A stretch of 64,000 nt of DNA from Chthoniobacterales bacterium (GTDB lineage: Bacteria > Verrucomicrobiota > Verrucomicrobiia > Chthoniobacterales > JAATET01). The position numbers and the translations under genes are program-made. Under the pieces are notes generated by a model. The model saw nothing but the letters and a program-made list of their open reading frames with translations. It was not told the origin of the DNA and searched no databases. Positions 14,721-22,493 of this stretch are shown here, in pieces. The stretch spans positions 17,787 to 81,786 of the forward strand of contig DATCRI010000006.1 of assembly GCA_036569045.1 (NCBI GenBank). The letters run 5' to 3'. The number at the start of each line of letters is the position of its first letter. Within the stretch, counting starts at the first letter, position 1.

Positions 14721-15134
14721 ATGTTCGCCCACCTTCTTTTCGCCCAGGCCATCGGGGCGCAATATAACCTCGACGCGAACGGCGCGGTGCTCGTCGCCGT
14801 CTCGGTCGTGGCGACCCTTTCCATCGCCGGAGCCGGCGCGCTGATCCTTGCCGCCTTCCGCCGCAAGCCTTCTCCTGACAAAGAGGTCTCCGACGAGATC
14901 GCCGAGGCAATCTCCGCCCTCGAAGTCCGCGTCGAGAAGCGCATGAGCGACATGGTCGCGGAGGTGCATCGGCTCAATGCCGAGAGGCGCACGACGATCG
15001 CGGGTTTGTTCACCAAATTCGACGAGCTGCGCACCGACACCGACGACCGCCTGCGCATCCAGGCAACGACGATGAGCAAGGGCTTCGAGGATCTGCACCG
15101 GTCCCTCGGCCGCATCGAAGGAAAGGTGGGCTAA
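14721..15134 (+). CDS. Membrane-anchored coiled-coil phage protein
   Basis: A 137-residue protein with a membrane helix at about 22-46 (AVLVAVSVVATLSIAGAGALILAAF) and a long cytoplasmic or periplasmic coiled coil (EAISALEVRVEKRMSDMVAEVHRLNAE). At the head of a lysis cassette, it could be an i-spanin-like or holin-associated protein, though this is inference from position and topology. Confidence 0.6.
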   Translation: MFAHLLFAQAIGAQYNLDANGAVLVAVSVVATLSIAGAGALILAAFRRKPSPDKEVSDEIAEAISALEVRVEKRMSDMVAEVHRLNAERRTTIAGLFTKFDELRTDTDDRLRIQATTMSKGFEDLHRSLGRIEGKVG

Positions 15135-15407
15135 ATGAGCGACGCTGCCCTTGCTCGCAAAGAAGAGTGCCGCCACGCGGTGCTCGCGTTCCTGGTCGAT
15201 CGGCCGGTCGTTAGCCATTCCGTTGCCGCCATTCGTCGCGGCATCAATCGCGAGGGCGGCGACTTTACCGAGCCAGAGACTCGCGAGGGCGTCGAGCTGC
15301 TCGTTGGCCTCACGCTGGCGAAAGACGTTCCGGATCCGCTCGGCTCCACGCGCTACTACCAGGCAACCTCCGCAGGCGTCCTCGCGCACGAAAGGGGGCG
15401 GGCGTGA
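15135..15407 (+). CDS. Small phage protein, winged-helix-like
   Basis: Ninety residues. SHSVAAIRRGINREGGDFTE and TREGVELLVGLTLAKDVPDPLGSTRYYQATSAG have the shape of a small winged-helix domain (helix, helix, wing with a YYQ strand). No family is recognised. It follows the previous stop directly and overlaps the GTG start of the next gene. Confidence 0.55.
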   Translation: MSDAALARKEECRHAVLAFLVDRPVVSHSVAAIRRGINREGGDFTEPETREGVELLVGLTLAKDVPDPLGSTRYYQATSAGVLAHERGRA

Positions 15408-16042
15408 TTCTTCCGAAAGGCCGCCTCCGCCGAGTGGTGGAGATCAACGTGAACGGCATCCTCGCCAATCCCGGCACGGCCGACGGCTGGTGCGACCGCG
15501 CCGTTACGCTCGCGCACACGAAGTTCGGCATCCACGGCGAAAAGTGGGAGCACTGGAGCGGCCTGCTCACCCGGCACGTCTGGCAGGAGAAGCGCGCGAT
15601 CGGCGTGGCCGCCCTGGCGGACAAATACCTCGCGAGCGGCTGGCAGGTCTTCCTCCGTGGGCACTCGAACGGCTGCGACGTGATCTGCCGCGCGCTGCCC
15701 TACCTGCGCCACGGCGCCATCGCGGGCGCGCAGCTCGTCGCCGCCGCGTGCGAGGCGGATTTTTCCAAGAACGGGCTGAACGACGCGCTTGTCTCCGGTC
15801 GGCTCTCGCGAGTGGTGCTCTGCTGCTCTGCTGACGATCGCGCGCTGTGGGCGGCGCGCATTACTCACCCCCTCCTCAATCTAGCCGCCAATGGCTACGG
15901 CAGCCTTGGATTCACCGGCCCGCTCGCCGTGGCCGACGCGATCGAGCACCGCGTGCGCACGCACTGGCGCCCGGGCTTTGACCACGGCACCTGGCTCAAC
16001 GCCGAAAACCTCTTCGGCACGATGACGCTGCTTCACGCATGA
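15404..16042 (+). CDS. Alpha/beta-hydrolase (lipase/esterase-like) phage protein
   Basis: A 212-residue protein starting at GTG. It has a nucleophile elbow GHSNGC near residue 88-93 and a strand before it (WQVFLRGH), the alpha/beta-hydrolase signature; a candidate acid is in CSADDRALW and a late His in FDHGTWL. It lies in the lysis cassette just ahead of a lipoprotein and the endolysin, so it could act on the outer envelope as a lysis esterase (compare mycobacteriophage LysB in concept), though sequence alone does not prove that. Confidence 0.7.
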   Translation: MILPKGRLRRVVEINVNGILANPGTADGWCDRAVTLAHTKFGIHGEKWEHWSGLLTRHVWQEKRAIGVAALADKYLASGWQVFLRGHSNGCDVICRALPYLRHGAIAGAQLVAAACEADFSKNGLNDALVSGRLSRVVLCCSADDRALWAARITHPLLNLAANGYGSLGFTGPLAVADAIEHRVRTHWRPGFDHGTWLNAENLFGTMTLLHA

Positions 16043-16305
16043 ACTCGCGTCTCTTCGCCCTCATTTGCCTGCTCGCAATGGTCGTGATGTTCGTCGTCCT
16101 CTGCTTCGGCGGCTGCTCGAACCTCGACGACTACGACCGCAGTTACTCCCTGCGCTACGCCGACGGCGACGAAAGCATTGGCGCCAGCATGACTCTCCAC
16201 CCGCGCAAACCCTACGCCGACGCCCTGCGAGTGCCGCTCCCGCGGCCGACGCCCTCGCTCGATTGGAAGAATCCCGACTTCTACCCCGACTTCGCCACGC
16301 CATGA
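16039..16305 (+). CDS. Small phage lipoprotein (spanin-like)
   Basis: Eighty-eight residues: a hydrophobic signal (ICLLAMVVMFVVLCFGGC) ends in a lipobox CFGGC, with the lipidated Cys at residue 26. The mature part is short, Pro-rich and acidic. A small lipoprotein overlapping the endolysin gene is typical of o-spanins of gram-negative phages. Start overlaps the preceding stop (ATGA). Confidence 0.65.
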   Translation: MNSRLFALICLLAMVVMFVVLCFGGCSNLDDYDRSYSLRYADGDESIGASMTLHPRKPYADALRVPLPRPTPSLDWKNPDFYPDFATP

Positions 16306-16838
16306 CGCTCAACCCTCGATCCATTCTTGTCGACATCGCTGCCGCCGAGCTGGGAGTGCGCGAGACCTCGCGCAACCACGGTGAGGGCATCGCGAAATAC
16401 TGGCTGGAAACGAGCTACGGCGGCGACGGCTACCTGAACCGCGAGCCCTACTGCTCCGCATTTGCCTGCTACCTCGTGGCCGAAGCAATTCGTCGCGGCG
16501 CAGCGCTCGGCGTGACCGCAGCCACCCGCCCGGAGGAGGCCGCGGTGCGGAACTTCGTCGCGTGGGCGCGCAAGCCTGCCAGCGGTTGTAAGGTCTTCGC
16601 CCCGCGCGATGGGCAATTCTTTCCGCAGGCCGGCGACTTCGTCTGGTTCAGCTTCGGCGGGGATCACCCGGACCACATTGGCCTCGTCGAGGACTTCGAT
16701 GGTGCGCTCGTTCGCACGATCGAGGCCAACACCGGGCCGGATGGAGGTCGCGACGGCGACGGCGTCTATCGGAAACGCCGCGCGCTCGCCCTTTGCCGCG
16801 GTTTCATCCGCCTGGCATGGAAAGCGAGGTCCGCATGA
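16302..16838 (+). CDS. CHAP-domain endolysin
   Basis: A 178-residue CHAP (cysteine/histidine-dependent amidohydrolase/peptidase) protein that would cut peptidoglycan at lysis. Catalytic Cys is in EPYCSAFACYL (about residue 49), the His in DHPDHIGLVEDF and the Asn/Glu in TIEANTG. It has no signal peptide, so it needs a holin. ATGA overlaps on both sides; the start at MTLNPRS matches the family's start ahead of the AELGVRE helix. Confidence 0.85.
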   Translation: MTLNPRSILVDIAAAELGVRETSRNHGEGIAKYWLETSYGGDGYLNREPYCSAFACYLVAEAIRRGAALGVTAATRPEEAAVRNFVAWARKPASGCKVFAPRDGQFFPQAGDFVWFSFGGDHPDHIGLVEDFDGALVRTIEANTGPDGGRDGDGVYRKRRALALCRGFIRLAWKARSA

Positions 16839-16915
16839 TCGAGATCGCCCAGCTTGTCGCCGGCCTCGGCATTGTCGGCTTCCTCCTTTGGCTCGGCCAC
16901 GTCCCGCGCGCATGA
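16835..16915 (+). CDS. Tiny membrane peptide, possible holin
   Basis: Twenty-six residues, MIEIAQLVAGLGIVGFLLWL then GHVPRA: one membrane helix with a short basic tail. It overlaps endolysin (ATGA) and the next gene (ATGA). Such a peptide is too short for usual annotation, but its tight packing supports a real gene. Confidence 0.5.
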   Translation: MIEIAQLVAGLGIVGFLLWLGHVPRA

Positions 16916-17085
16916 ACCTCGAGGCGCTCCAGGCCATGTGCGAGTCGAAAAACCGCTACCCGACGAAGAAGGCAGCCCGCACGGCGATCAACGCCGCCCT
17001 GCGCCGCCGCCGCAAGCGCCCCGAGCACCTTCGCGAATACCAATGCCCCGTTTGTAACGGCTACCACCTCACCCACAAATCATGA
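16912..17085 (+). CDS. Small zinc-finger-like phage protein
   Basis: Fifty-seven residues, Lys/Arg-rich (NRYPTKKAARTAINAALRRR), with a C-terminal CPVCNGYHLTHK, a CxxC...HxxxH arrangement that could bind zinc. This small protein type is common in phage genomes near lysis or packaging genes. ATGA overlaps on both sides. Confidence 0.6.
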   Translation: MNLEALQAMCESKNRYPTKKAARTAINAALRRRRKRPEHLREYQCPVCNGYHLTHKS

Positions 17086-17159
17086 ACTGGCCCGAATCCT
17101 TCGCAATGGTCGCCGCAAACATCGCGGCCGTCGTCATCTTGTGGCGCATCCTTAAATGA
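17082..17159 (+). CDS. Tiny membrane peptide
   Basis: Twenty-five residues, MNWPESFAMVAANIAAVVIL then WRILK: a single membrane helix. Overlaps both neighbours by four bases. A second tiny holin or antiholin candidate beside the endolysin. Confidence 0.45.
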   Translation: MNWPESFAMVAANIAAVVILWRILK

Positions 17160-17821
17160 CCGATCCCGCCCCAACGCGCACCGGCAAGATTGCCTCGCTG
17201 CCTGCCCGCATCCGCGAGCAGGTGAACCAGCGCCTGCACGACGGCGCCAGCGGGCCGCAGATCCTTGCCTGGCTGCACACGCTCCCTGAAGTGCTTACTG
17301 TGCTCGACGAGAAATGGAGCGAGCAGCCGATCAGCCCGCAAAATCTCTCGGAGTGGCGCGGCGGCGGCTATCAGGACTGGCTACGCAAACGGGAGAATAT
17401 TGCCAACATCAAGCTCCTCTCCGACTACTCCCTCGAGATCGCAAAGAGCGCCGGCACGTCAATCTCGGACGCTGCCGCCGCCATCGCGGGCGGCCAGATC
17501 CTTGAGGCGCTCGAAAAAATCGGCGACGCGCCCGACGGCGAGGAGCGCCTCGTCGGTCTCTCGCTCGCCATCGCGAAACTCCGCGACGGCGACAGCAAGA
17601 TCCTGCGCGCCCGCATGAGCGAACGCGCCGCCGAGCAGAAGGACCGTCAGCTCGACCTCGACGAGCAGAAGTTTCGCTACCGTGTCGCCGAAGAATTTGT
17701 GAAGTGGGCGAAGACTCCCGAGGCGCAGGCTATTCTCAACTCCGCCGACACGGAGGCCGTGCAAATGGAGAAACTCGTGCAGCTCGTCTTCGGCGAGCGG
17801 CCGGAAACCACGATCGAATGA
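17156..17821 (+). CDS. DUF3486 (Mu gp27-like) packaging protein
   Basis: A 221-residue protein of the DUF3486 family, found just ahead of the terminase genes in Mu-like phages (Mu gp27) and thought to be the small terminase or packaging partner. The start is diagnostic: GKIASLPARIREQVNQRLHD, then ILAWLHTLPEVL and PISPQNLSEWRGGGYQDW near residues 60-75. A long helical region follows. Confidence 0.85.
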   Translation: MTDPAPTRTGKIASLPARIREQVNQRLHDGASGPQILAWLHTLPEVLTVLDEKWSEQPISPQNLSEWRGGGYQDWLRKRENIANIKLLSDYSLEIAKSAGTSISDAAAAIAGGQILEALEKIGDAPDGEERLVGLSLAIAKLRDGDSKILRARMSERAAEQKDRQLDLDEQKFRYRVAEEFVKWAKTPEAQAILNSADTEAVQMEKLVQLVFGERPETTIE

Positions 17822-18003
17822 AGACGATGCCTCTGAGCCCGCCCGCGACCGAGGCCGAACTCGATCGAGCCTCAACGATCTGGACCGCTGCGCAAGACGC
17901 GATGGTCGAGCGCGGCTTTGGTCGCCACCTCTGGGGCGCCCAACAGCAAGCAGGGCACGAGTTCGTCGTGCTGATGCTGAGGGAGGCGGCAAAGACGCCA
18001 TGA
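17818..18003 (+). CDS. Small hypothetical phage protein
   Basis: Sixty-one residues, MKTMPLSPPATEAELDRAST, Ala- and Gln-rich and helical. Overlaps both neighbours by four bases. No family known. Confidence 0.45.
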   Translation: MKTMPLSPPATEAELDRASTIWTAAQDAMVERGFGRHLWGAQQQAGHEFVVLMLREAAKTP

Positions 18004-18245
18004 GTGACGCCCTCTCCAATCCCATCGCCGGGATGCATTGGCAGATCGCCATCAATGGCCGTCGCTCCGCAAACGGCCGGCCGCTTTCGGAAAATCACCG
18101 AGGCGATATTGCCGAGGCCGATCAGAGCCTCTCCATCTTCGACGCCGCGCGCTCGCTGCTCGACTACGCAGAGCGCGATACATCCGTCGCGTATCCCACC
18201 GCGATTCAAATCACTCTTGGTCGGCCGGAGGATTTTTCATCATGA
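18000..18245 (+). CDS. Small hypothetical phage protein
   Basis: Eighty-one residues, MSDALSNPIAGMHWQIAING then a helical domain (IAEADQSLSIFDAARSLLDYAERD). Overlaps the terminase ATPase gene by four bases. Unknown function. Confidence 0.45.
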   Translation: MSDALSNPIAGMHWQIAINGRRSANGRPLSENHRGDIAEADQSLSIFDAARSLLDYAERDTSVAYPTAIQITLGRPEDFSS

Positions 18246-19162
18246 ACGCCCCGCTCATCAACCTCCGCGAATATGCGAAAGAGCCATTCTGGAAGGACGA
18301 CCTTGGCATCATGTTCTGGATCTGGCGCCGGCAGGCGGGGAAGTCGTTCACCGCTGCCGCAAAAGCGCTCCGTCGGATGATGGAGATCCGCGGGCTCCTC
18401 TCGGTTTTCTGTTCGGCCTCAGTGAATCTCGGCGTCGAGTTCGTTCGAAAGGAGGCGCAGATCTGGGCTCTAATGCTCGACACCTATCGCAAGGCGGTCG
18501 CCGCGCAGGGGCTGATGTTGACGAGCTCGGCGGACAATGATCGGGGCGAGCTGCTCGACATCGACGCCATTGCCGATCTCTTCGAACACCAGAAGCTCGA
18601 AACGAAGATCTGGCACGATCGCACAACATACTCGCGCTCGATCGTCGTAGCGCCGAATCCCGATACCGCCGTAGGCTGGACCGGCGACATCTGGTTCGAC
18701 GAGGTCGGACGCATGCCGGAGTTCAAGGATGTGCTCGAGGCTTGCCTGCCCTTCATGTCGAGCAACCCGCAATTCCGACTGCTCGGCATCACGACTCCGC
18801 CGCCCGACGACCAGCACTACTCCTGGGAAATCACGATGCCGGGCGAGCAGGAGTTCAAGACGAACCCTCGCGGAAACTGGTATCGCAGCCAGGCCGGCTA
18901 CCTTTGCCATCGCGTGGATGCCTGGGATGCCCACGCGGCCGGCGTGCCGATGTATGACGACCAGACCCGCGAGCCGATCACACCCGAGGAGCATCGCCAG
19001 CGCGCTTTCGACAAGACAGCCTGGGACCGCAACTTTGGGCTGAAGTTTATCACCGGCGGCCAGGCGGCCGTGAGCCTCGGCGCTCTACAACTCGCCATGG
19101 CCGGCGGCCGCGGCCAGTGCCTCGGCATCGACGTGACGGAGGAAATCAACATCGCCGCATGA
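18242..19162 (+). CDS. Terminase large subunit, ATPase half
   Basis: A 306-residue protein equivalent to the N-terminal motor half of the large terminase (Mu gp28 type). The packaging-type Walker A is WRRQAGKSFT (residues 29-38, here RQAGKS), Walker B DIWFDEVGRM with the catalytic Glu, and the coupling motif LLGITTPP follows. It ends at a TGA that overlaps the ATG of the nuclease gene. In most phages both halves are one protein of 500-600 residues; the split here is in the linker. Confidence 0.85.
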   Translation: MNAPLINLREYAKEPFWKDDLGIMFWIWRRQAGKSFTAAAKALRRMMEIRGLLSVFCSASVNLGVEFVRKEAQIWALMLDTYRKAVAAQGLMLTSSADNDRGELLDIDAIADLFEHQKLETKIWHDRTTYSRSIVVAPNPDTAVGWTGDIWFDEVGRMPEFKDVLEACLPFMSSNPQFRLLGITTPPPDDQHYSWEITMPGEQEFKTNPRGNWYRSQAGYLCHRVDAWDAHAAGVPMYDDQTREPITPEEHRQRAFDKTAWDRNFGLKFITGGQAAVSLGALQLAMAGGRGQCLGIDVTEEINIAA

Positions 19163-19884
19163 GCAAGACCCGCCGCAGCGTCCCACTTTCGGACATCCTT
19201 CCGCGCGATCTGCCGGCTTTGCTCCACGAGCACAGCCGTCTCGGGATGGGCTACGACATCGCGACCACGACGAAGGAGAAGAGCAACCCTTCCTCGCTCT
19301 CCGTGGTCGAGCAGATTGGCCTCGACTACTACGTGCGACTCATCCTGCGCTGGAAGACGGCGGACCCTGCCGTTGCGCGCGCGGTCATTACCGCCGTCCT
19401 CATGCTCATCGCCCCGCGCCGGCCGGTGAAGCTGTGCGTCGATGCCTCGAACGAAAAATACTACGCGGCTGACCTCAAGCGCGATCTCGCCGGAATCGTC
19501 GTCACCGACCTCGTTGTCTCCGGCGAGGCGACCGAATACCTCGGCGAAAAAATGTCGTTCAAGACCTACCTCGGCAACCTCCTCGTGCATACGATGGAGG
19601 AAGGGCACCTCTTCCTGGCCGATCACGTTTGGATCAAGAACGACTTCCGCCTCGTGACGCGTGATCGCGGCGGGTTCGTCACCGAGGTCGATGCTGGCGG
19701 CAACCACGGCGACACCTTCGACAGCACGAAGCTCGCGCTGCACGCTCTGATCGGGCCGGGCGGCCCGGTCACAGCCGCCGCGGCGGCAGTTGGAAACTTT
19801 GCCCGCCCGTCGACGGGCGGTCGCGTGCTCCGAAATCCCTACGCGCACCTCTTCAACCGTCAAACATCCCGAGTCAATGCCTAG
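19159..19884 (+). CDS. Terminase large subunit, nuclease half
   Basis: A 241-residue protein with the RNase H-like nuclease fold of large terminase: first acidic residue in GMGYDIATT (about 31), second in KLCVDASNEKYYAADL, third in GDTFDSTKLALHAL near 200. MSKTRR follows the ATGA overlap with the ATPase gene, so the two subunits are made together. No sign of a frameshift: both proteins have plausible termini. Confidence 0.85.
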   Translation: MSKTRRSVPLSDILPRDLPALLHEHSRLGMGYDIATTTKEKSNPSSLSVVEQIGLDYYVRLILRWKTADPAVARAVITAVLMLIAPRRPVKLCVDASNEKYYAADLKRDLAGIVVTDLVVSGEATEYLGEKMSFKTYLGNLLVHTMEEGHLFLADHVWIKNDFRLVTRDRGGFVTEVDAGGNHGDTFDSTKLALHALIGPGGPVTAAAAAVGNFARPSTGGRVLRNPYAHLFNRQTSRVNA

Positions 19885-21424
19885 CCTCCGCGAGCGTCTT
19901 GCCACCTATTTCACGAGCCTCCTGCCCGTGCGAGTGCTCACTCGTTACAACATGCGCAACGAGCCCGCTTTCGTTGCGAATCAGCTCGATGTCGACCGTC
20001 TGCACGACATCCTTCGTCAGGCGGAGGGTGGGGATACCCGCGCGCTCTTCGCGCTCTACCGCGACGTGCTCCTTTCCGACTCGCACGTGCAGACGGAGTT
20101 CGCGAAGCGCAAGCTCGCTGTGCTCGGCGAGGCCATGTCGATCACCCCTCGCGACAAGAAAGTGCCGGCGGAAGTCGAGGCAGCCAAGTTCATCGAGGGA
20201 TTTCTCGACGGCATTCCAGGCTGGCTGAAGGCCTGCTCGCATCTCCTCGACTCAGTCCTCTGGCCCGTCGCGATTCTTGAAAAGGTCTATCGTGTCGAGG
20301 GTGGCGCCTACGTGCTCGACCGCCTCGTCGTGGTGCCAGACCAACTCCTCGACTACTCGACCGGAAGCCTGCGCATCCGAGACACGGATGATGCCGGCAA
20401 TGTGCTCGGCACGACTCACGAACCGGACCGCACACGCTATATCATCCATCGCGGGCACCTTCTGACGACGGCAGACAACTGGGGCGGCCCGATGCGCTCA
20501 ATCCTTTTCTGGTGGCTCCTTGGCAACATGGATCGCGATTGGTGGGCGCGGTTCCTCGATCGCTACGGCTCACCCTTCCTTGTCGGCCGCTACGACGTGG
20601 GCGACAATGATTCCCGGTCGGTGCTCGAGCGGGCGTTCTCGCTCGCGACGAAGCTGGGCGGCCTCGTCGTCACGAAGCAGACGTCGGTCGAACTACAGCA
20701 GGCGAGCACGCAAAGCGCTGGCGATGCCTTCGAGAAATTCCACGCCGTCAGCCGGCGCGAAATTTCGAAGCTCATTCTTGGACAGACCCTCTCCGCCGAC
20801 GCGCAGGCCACCGGGCTCGGGAGCGGCGTCGCGAAGGAGCAGGGGAGCGTGCGGAACGACTTCAAGCAGTTCGACGCGCGGATGTTGTCGGAGACCCTCG
20901 AAGATCAGCTCATCAAACAGGGCCTGAAGATTAACGGCCGTGCCGGCGTGCGCGTGCCGCGGGTAAGCTGGGGCGGCGAATCCGCCGACGAAGCGAAAGC
21001 AACGGGCGAATTGCTCCAGAACCTCAGCCAGGCAGGACTCGAAGTTGACGACTCCGGCATCGAGACTGTCTCCGATCGGGTCGGCATTCCTCTTCGCCGG
21101 GCGAGCCGGCCGCAGGCTCCCGTTGCATTGCCGCTTACCGCGCTTTCCGCGGCGAGTCCACTTCTCGTTGCCTCCCACGATGCGACCGACGCCATCGCCC
21201 GCGCCGGTTCCGCGCCCCTTGCGCTAGCCTTCCGCGGCAGCCTCGCGCCGATCCGGCGAATGATTGAGGAGAGCACGAGCCCGGAGGACCTGAGTCGACG
21301 AATCCTGGAAAACTACCCCGATTGGCAGGCAGGCCGAGTCGCGGCATTGGCCGAGCAGGCGCTGATCGCTTTCGCCGCCAACGGATGCGCCCGCGCGGCG
21401 CGCGACGTAACGACATCGACCTGA
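19877..21424 (+). CDS. Portal protein (DUF935, Mu gp29-like)
   Basis: A 515-residue DUF935 portal protein, the dodecameric ring at the head vertex through which DNA is packaged. Typical parts: LRQAEGGDTRALFALYRDVL (about 53-72), SVLWPVAILEKVY, and the SKLILGQTLSADAQATGLGSG region near 298, then KEQGSVRNDFKQFDARMLSE. It overlaps the nuclease gene. Next to it in Mu would be F; here the prophage end follows 210 bp later, so the head genes are split between two arms. Confidence 0.9.
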   Translation: MPSLRERLATYFTSLLPVRVLTRYNMRNEPAFVANQLDVDRLHDILRQAEGGDTRALFALYRDVLLSDSHVQTEFAKRKLAVLGEAMSITPRDKKVPAEVEAAKFIEGFLDGIPGWLKACSHLLDSVLWPVAILEKVYRVEGGAYVLDRLVVVPDQLLDYSTGSLRIRDTDDAGNVLGTTHEPDRTRYIIHRGHLLTTADNWGGPMRSILFWWLLGNMDRDWWARFLDRYGSPFLVGRYDVGDNDSRSVLERAFSLATKLGGLVVTKQTSVELQQASTQSAGDAFEKFHAVSRREISKLILGQTLSADAQATGLGSGVAKEQGSVRNDFKQFDARMLSETLEDQLIKQGLKINGRAGVRVPRVSWGGESADEAKATGELLQNLSQAGLEVDDSGIETVSDRVGIPLRRASRPQAPVALPLTALSAASPLLVASHDATDAIARAGSAPLALAFRGSLAPIRRMIEESTSPEDLSRRILENYPDWQAGRVAALAEQALIAFAANGCARAARDVTTST

Positions 21425-21545
21425 CGGCCGGTGGCGGAGCGGACGTCGACCGGGCAGGCCCGAGTGAGCCAGATCTCTTTCATGTCCGTGGACGGTATCA
21501 GCCGCCCTTGAACATTAGCGGGCAACAACCCTTTCAATCGACCCT

Positions 21546-21560
21546 TTTCAAACTTTATGC
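21546..21560. repeat. Prophage-end transposase-binding-type repeat, inner copy
   Basis: TTTCAAACTTTATGC; matches the copy at 21611-21625 except for one base. The two are 65 bases apart and 75 and 10 bases from the proposed end. Such paired sites are where MuA-like transposases bind. Confidence 0.7.
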
Positions 21561-21610
21561 GTCTGATCCGGCTCGCGGTGCATCAAACCAAATCGCACTC
21601 TGTAAGGGCA

Positions 21611-21625
21611 TTTCAAACTTAATGC
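21611..21625. repeat. Prophage-end transposase-binding-type repeat, outer copy
   Basis: TTTCAAACTTAATGC, lying in an imperfect palindrome GGCATT...AATGCC (21608-21627). It is about 10 bases inside the phage end. Confidence 0.7.
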
Positions 21626-21629
21626 CGGG

Positions 21630-21639
21630 TCACAGTGAT
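21630..21639. other. Prophage/host junction (attachment end and 5-bp target)
   Basis: Read on the minus strand the phage starts TGTGACCCGG. The last host bases are GTGAT on the plus strand (21635-21639), the candidate 5-bp target duplication. The exact boundary could shift by two bases, because CACA offers two CA ends. The call rests on the abrupt loss of amine oxidase homology here. Confidence 0.75.
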
Positions 21640-22492
21640 TCGGGTGCGGGTCACCGTAGGGGACGATCATGTCGACCATCGAGGCCCGGTGGAAGATCGG
21701 GCGCACCCTGCCATCGTCGTCATACGCGACCTGGTGCAGGACGAGCCCCTCTCGGGGAGTGAAGCCAACGCGAAACGACCAGCCCTGCCACTCGACGCGG
21801 TGATCGTCGACGACGAATCCCGGCCCCTCGGGCTGCGCGATCTCCAGCGGCTTTGTGCCGCAGCGCAGGCGATCGAGGAAACGCGGGGCGTAGTTGCCCG
21901 GCTCGGGCGGCAACGGCACGACGCCGGTGTCCTCAAGGTGGACGAGTTTCATCTCATTGAGGTCAAAAAGCGCCAGCACTCCTTCGACGGGATGCGCGTA
22001 GCCGTTCTCGCCTTCGCCACCGCGCACCCACGTAAGCGCGCGCACGAGCCGACGGCCCGCGTGGGCGGGATCGTCGCTGTGATACGAGCCGGCCGACCAG
22101 GGATCGATCATGAGCAGGCCGAAATCGGTGATGCCACGCCGGCGCATCGCATCCTGAAATCGCGGATCCTTGCGCAGCTCCTCCTCGCACTCGAAAAACT
22201 CATCCAGCATCACCGGCGGCTGCACTCCGGGCCGATGCACCCAGCCAGTGACGAGGCCCAGCCCGAGATCAACCGCCGCCTCGTAAGTCTGCGCGGTGGC
22301 ATTGTCGAGCAGGATGGCGAAGGCTTCTCGCGGCATCGCCTCGCCGGCGAGCAGGGAGGCTTTGTCCGGCTCGCGGAGAGTGACCATTACGAAACGTGTC
22401 GTCGGCGTGACGTGACCCGACTCCCGCAGGATGGTGACGGCCTGCGCGATCTCCCCGGCACTGAGCGGCGTGAGCGGATGAACCGTTCTCAT
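21635..22492 (-). pseudogene. Copper amine oxidase, broken by prophage insertion (N-terminal 286 codons)
   Basis: Begins MRTVHPLTPLSAGEIAQAV and follows the copper-containing amine oxidase family through the N2/N3-type domains into the start of the catalytic domain (FRVGFTPREGLVLHQVAYDD, then ASMVDMIVPYGDPHPNH). At that point the frame passes into phage DNA and stops at 21548. The parts carrying topaquinone and the copper-binding His residues are missing and should be beyond the prophage's other end. The intact enzyme would oxidise primary amines to aldehydes with release of ammonia and hydrogen peroxide. It is the last gene of the amine cluster; its start lies one base after the SDR stop. 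Confidence 0.88.
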
Positions 22493-22493
22493 C

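Larger units (their letters stand above)
1..21634. mobile_element. Mu-like transposable prophage (partial, right-hand part)
   Basis: A MuA-like transposase, MuB-like ATPase, DUF3164, DUF3486, DUF935 portal and Mu F-like head protein identify a Mu-type transposable phage. Its end lies at about 21,634, where phage DNA finishing in CA abuts the coding sequence of a copper amine oxidase. Two near-identical 15-bp repeats just inside this end look like transposase-binding sites. The other end, with the protease, major head and tail genes, lies left of the window. Nearly all genes overlap by ATGA or GTGA or are a few bases apart, so there are two long transcription units diverging from the repressor/Ner region at 13.35 kb. 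Confidence 0.9.
21425..21634. other. Prophage terminal region without a gene
   Basis: The 210 bases between the portal stop and the prophage end hold no credible coding frame. They carry two transposase-type repeats and end in CACA. This is the expected makeup of a Mu-like phage end. Confidence 0.75.
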
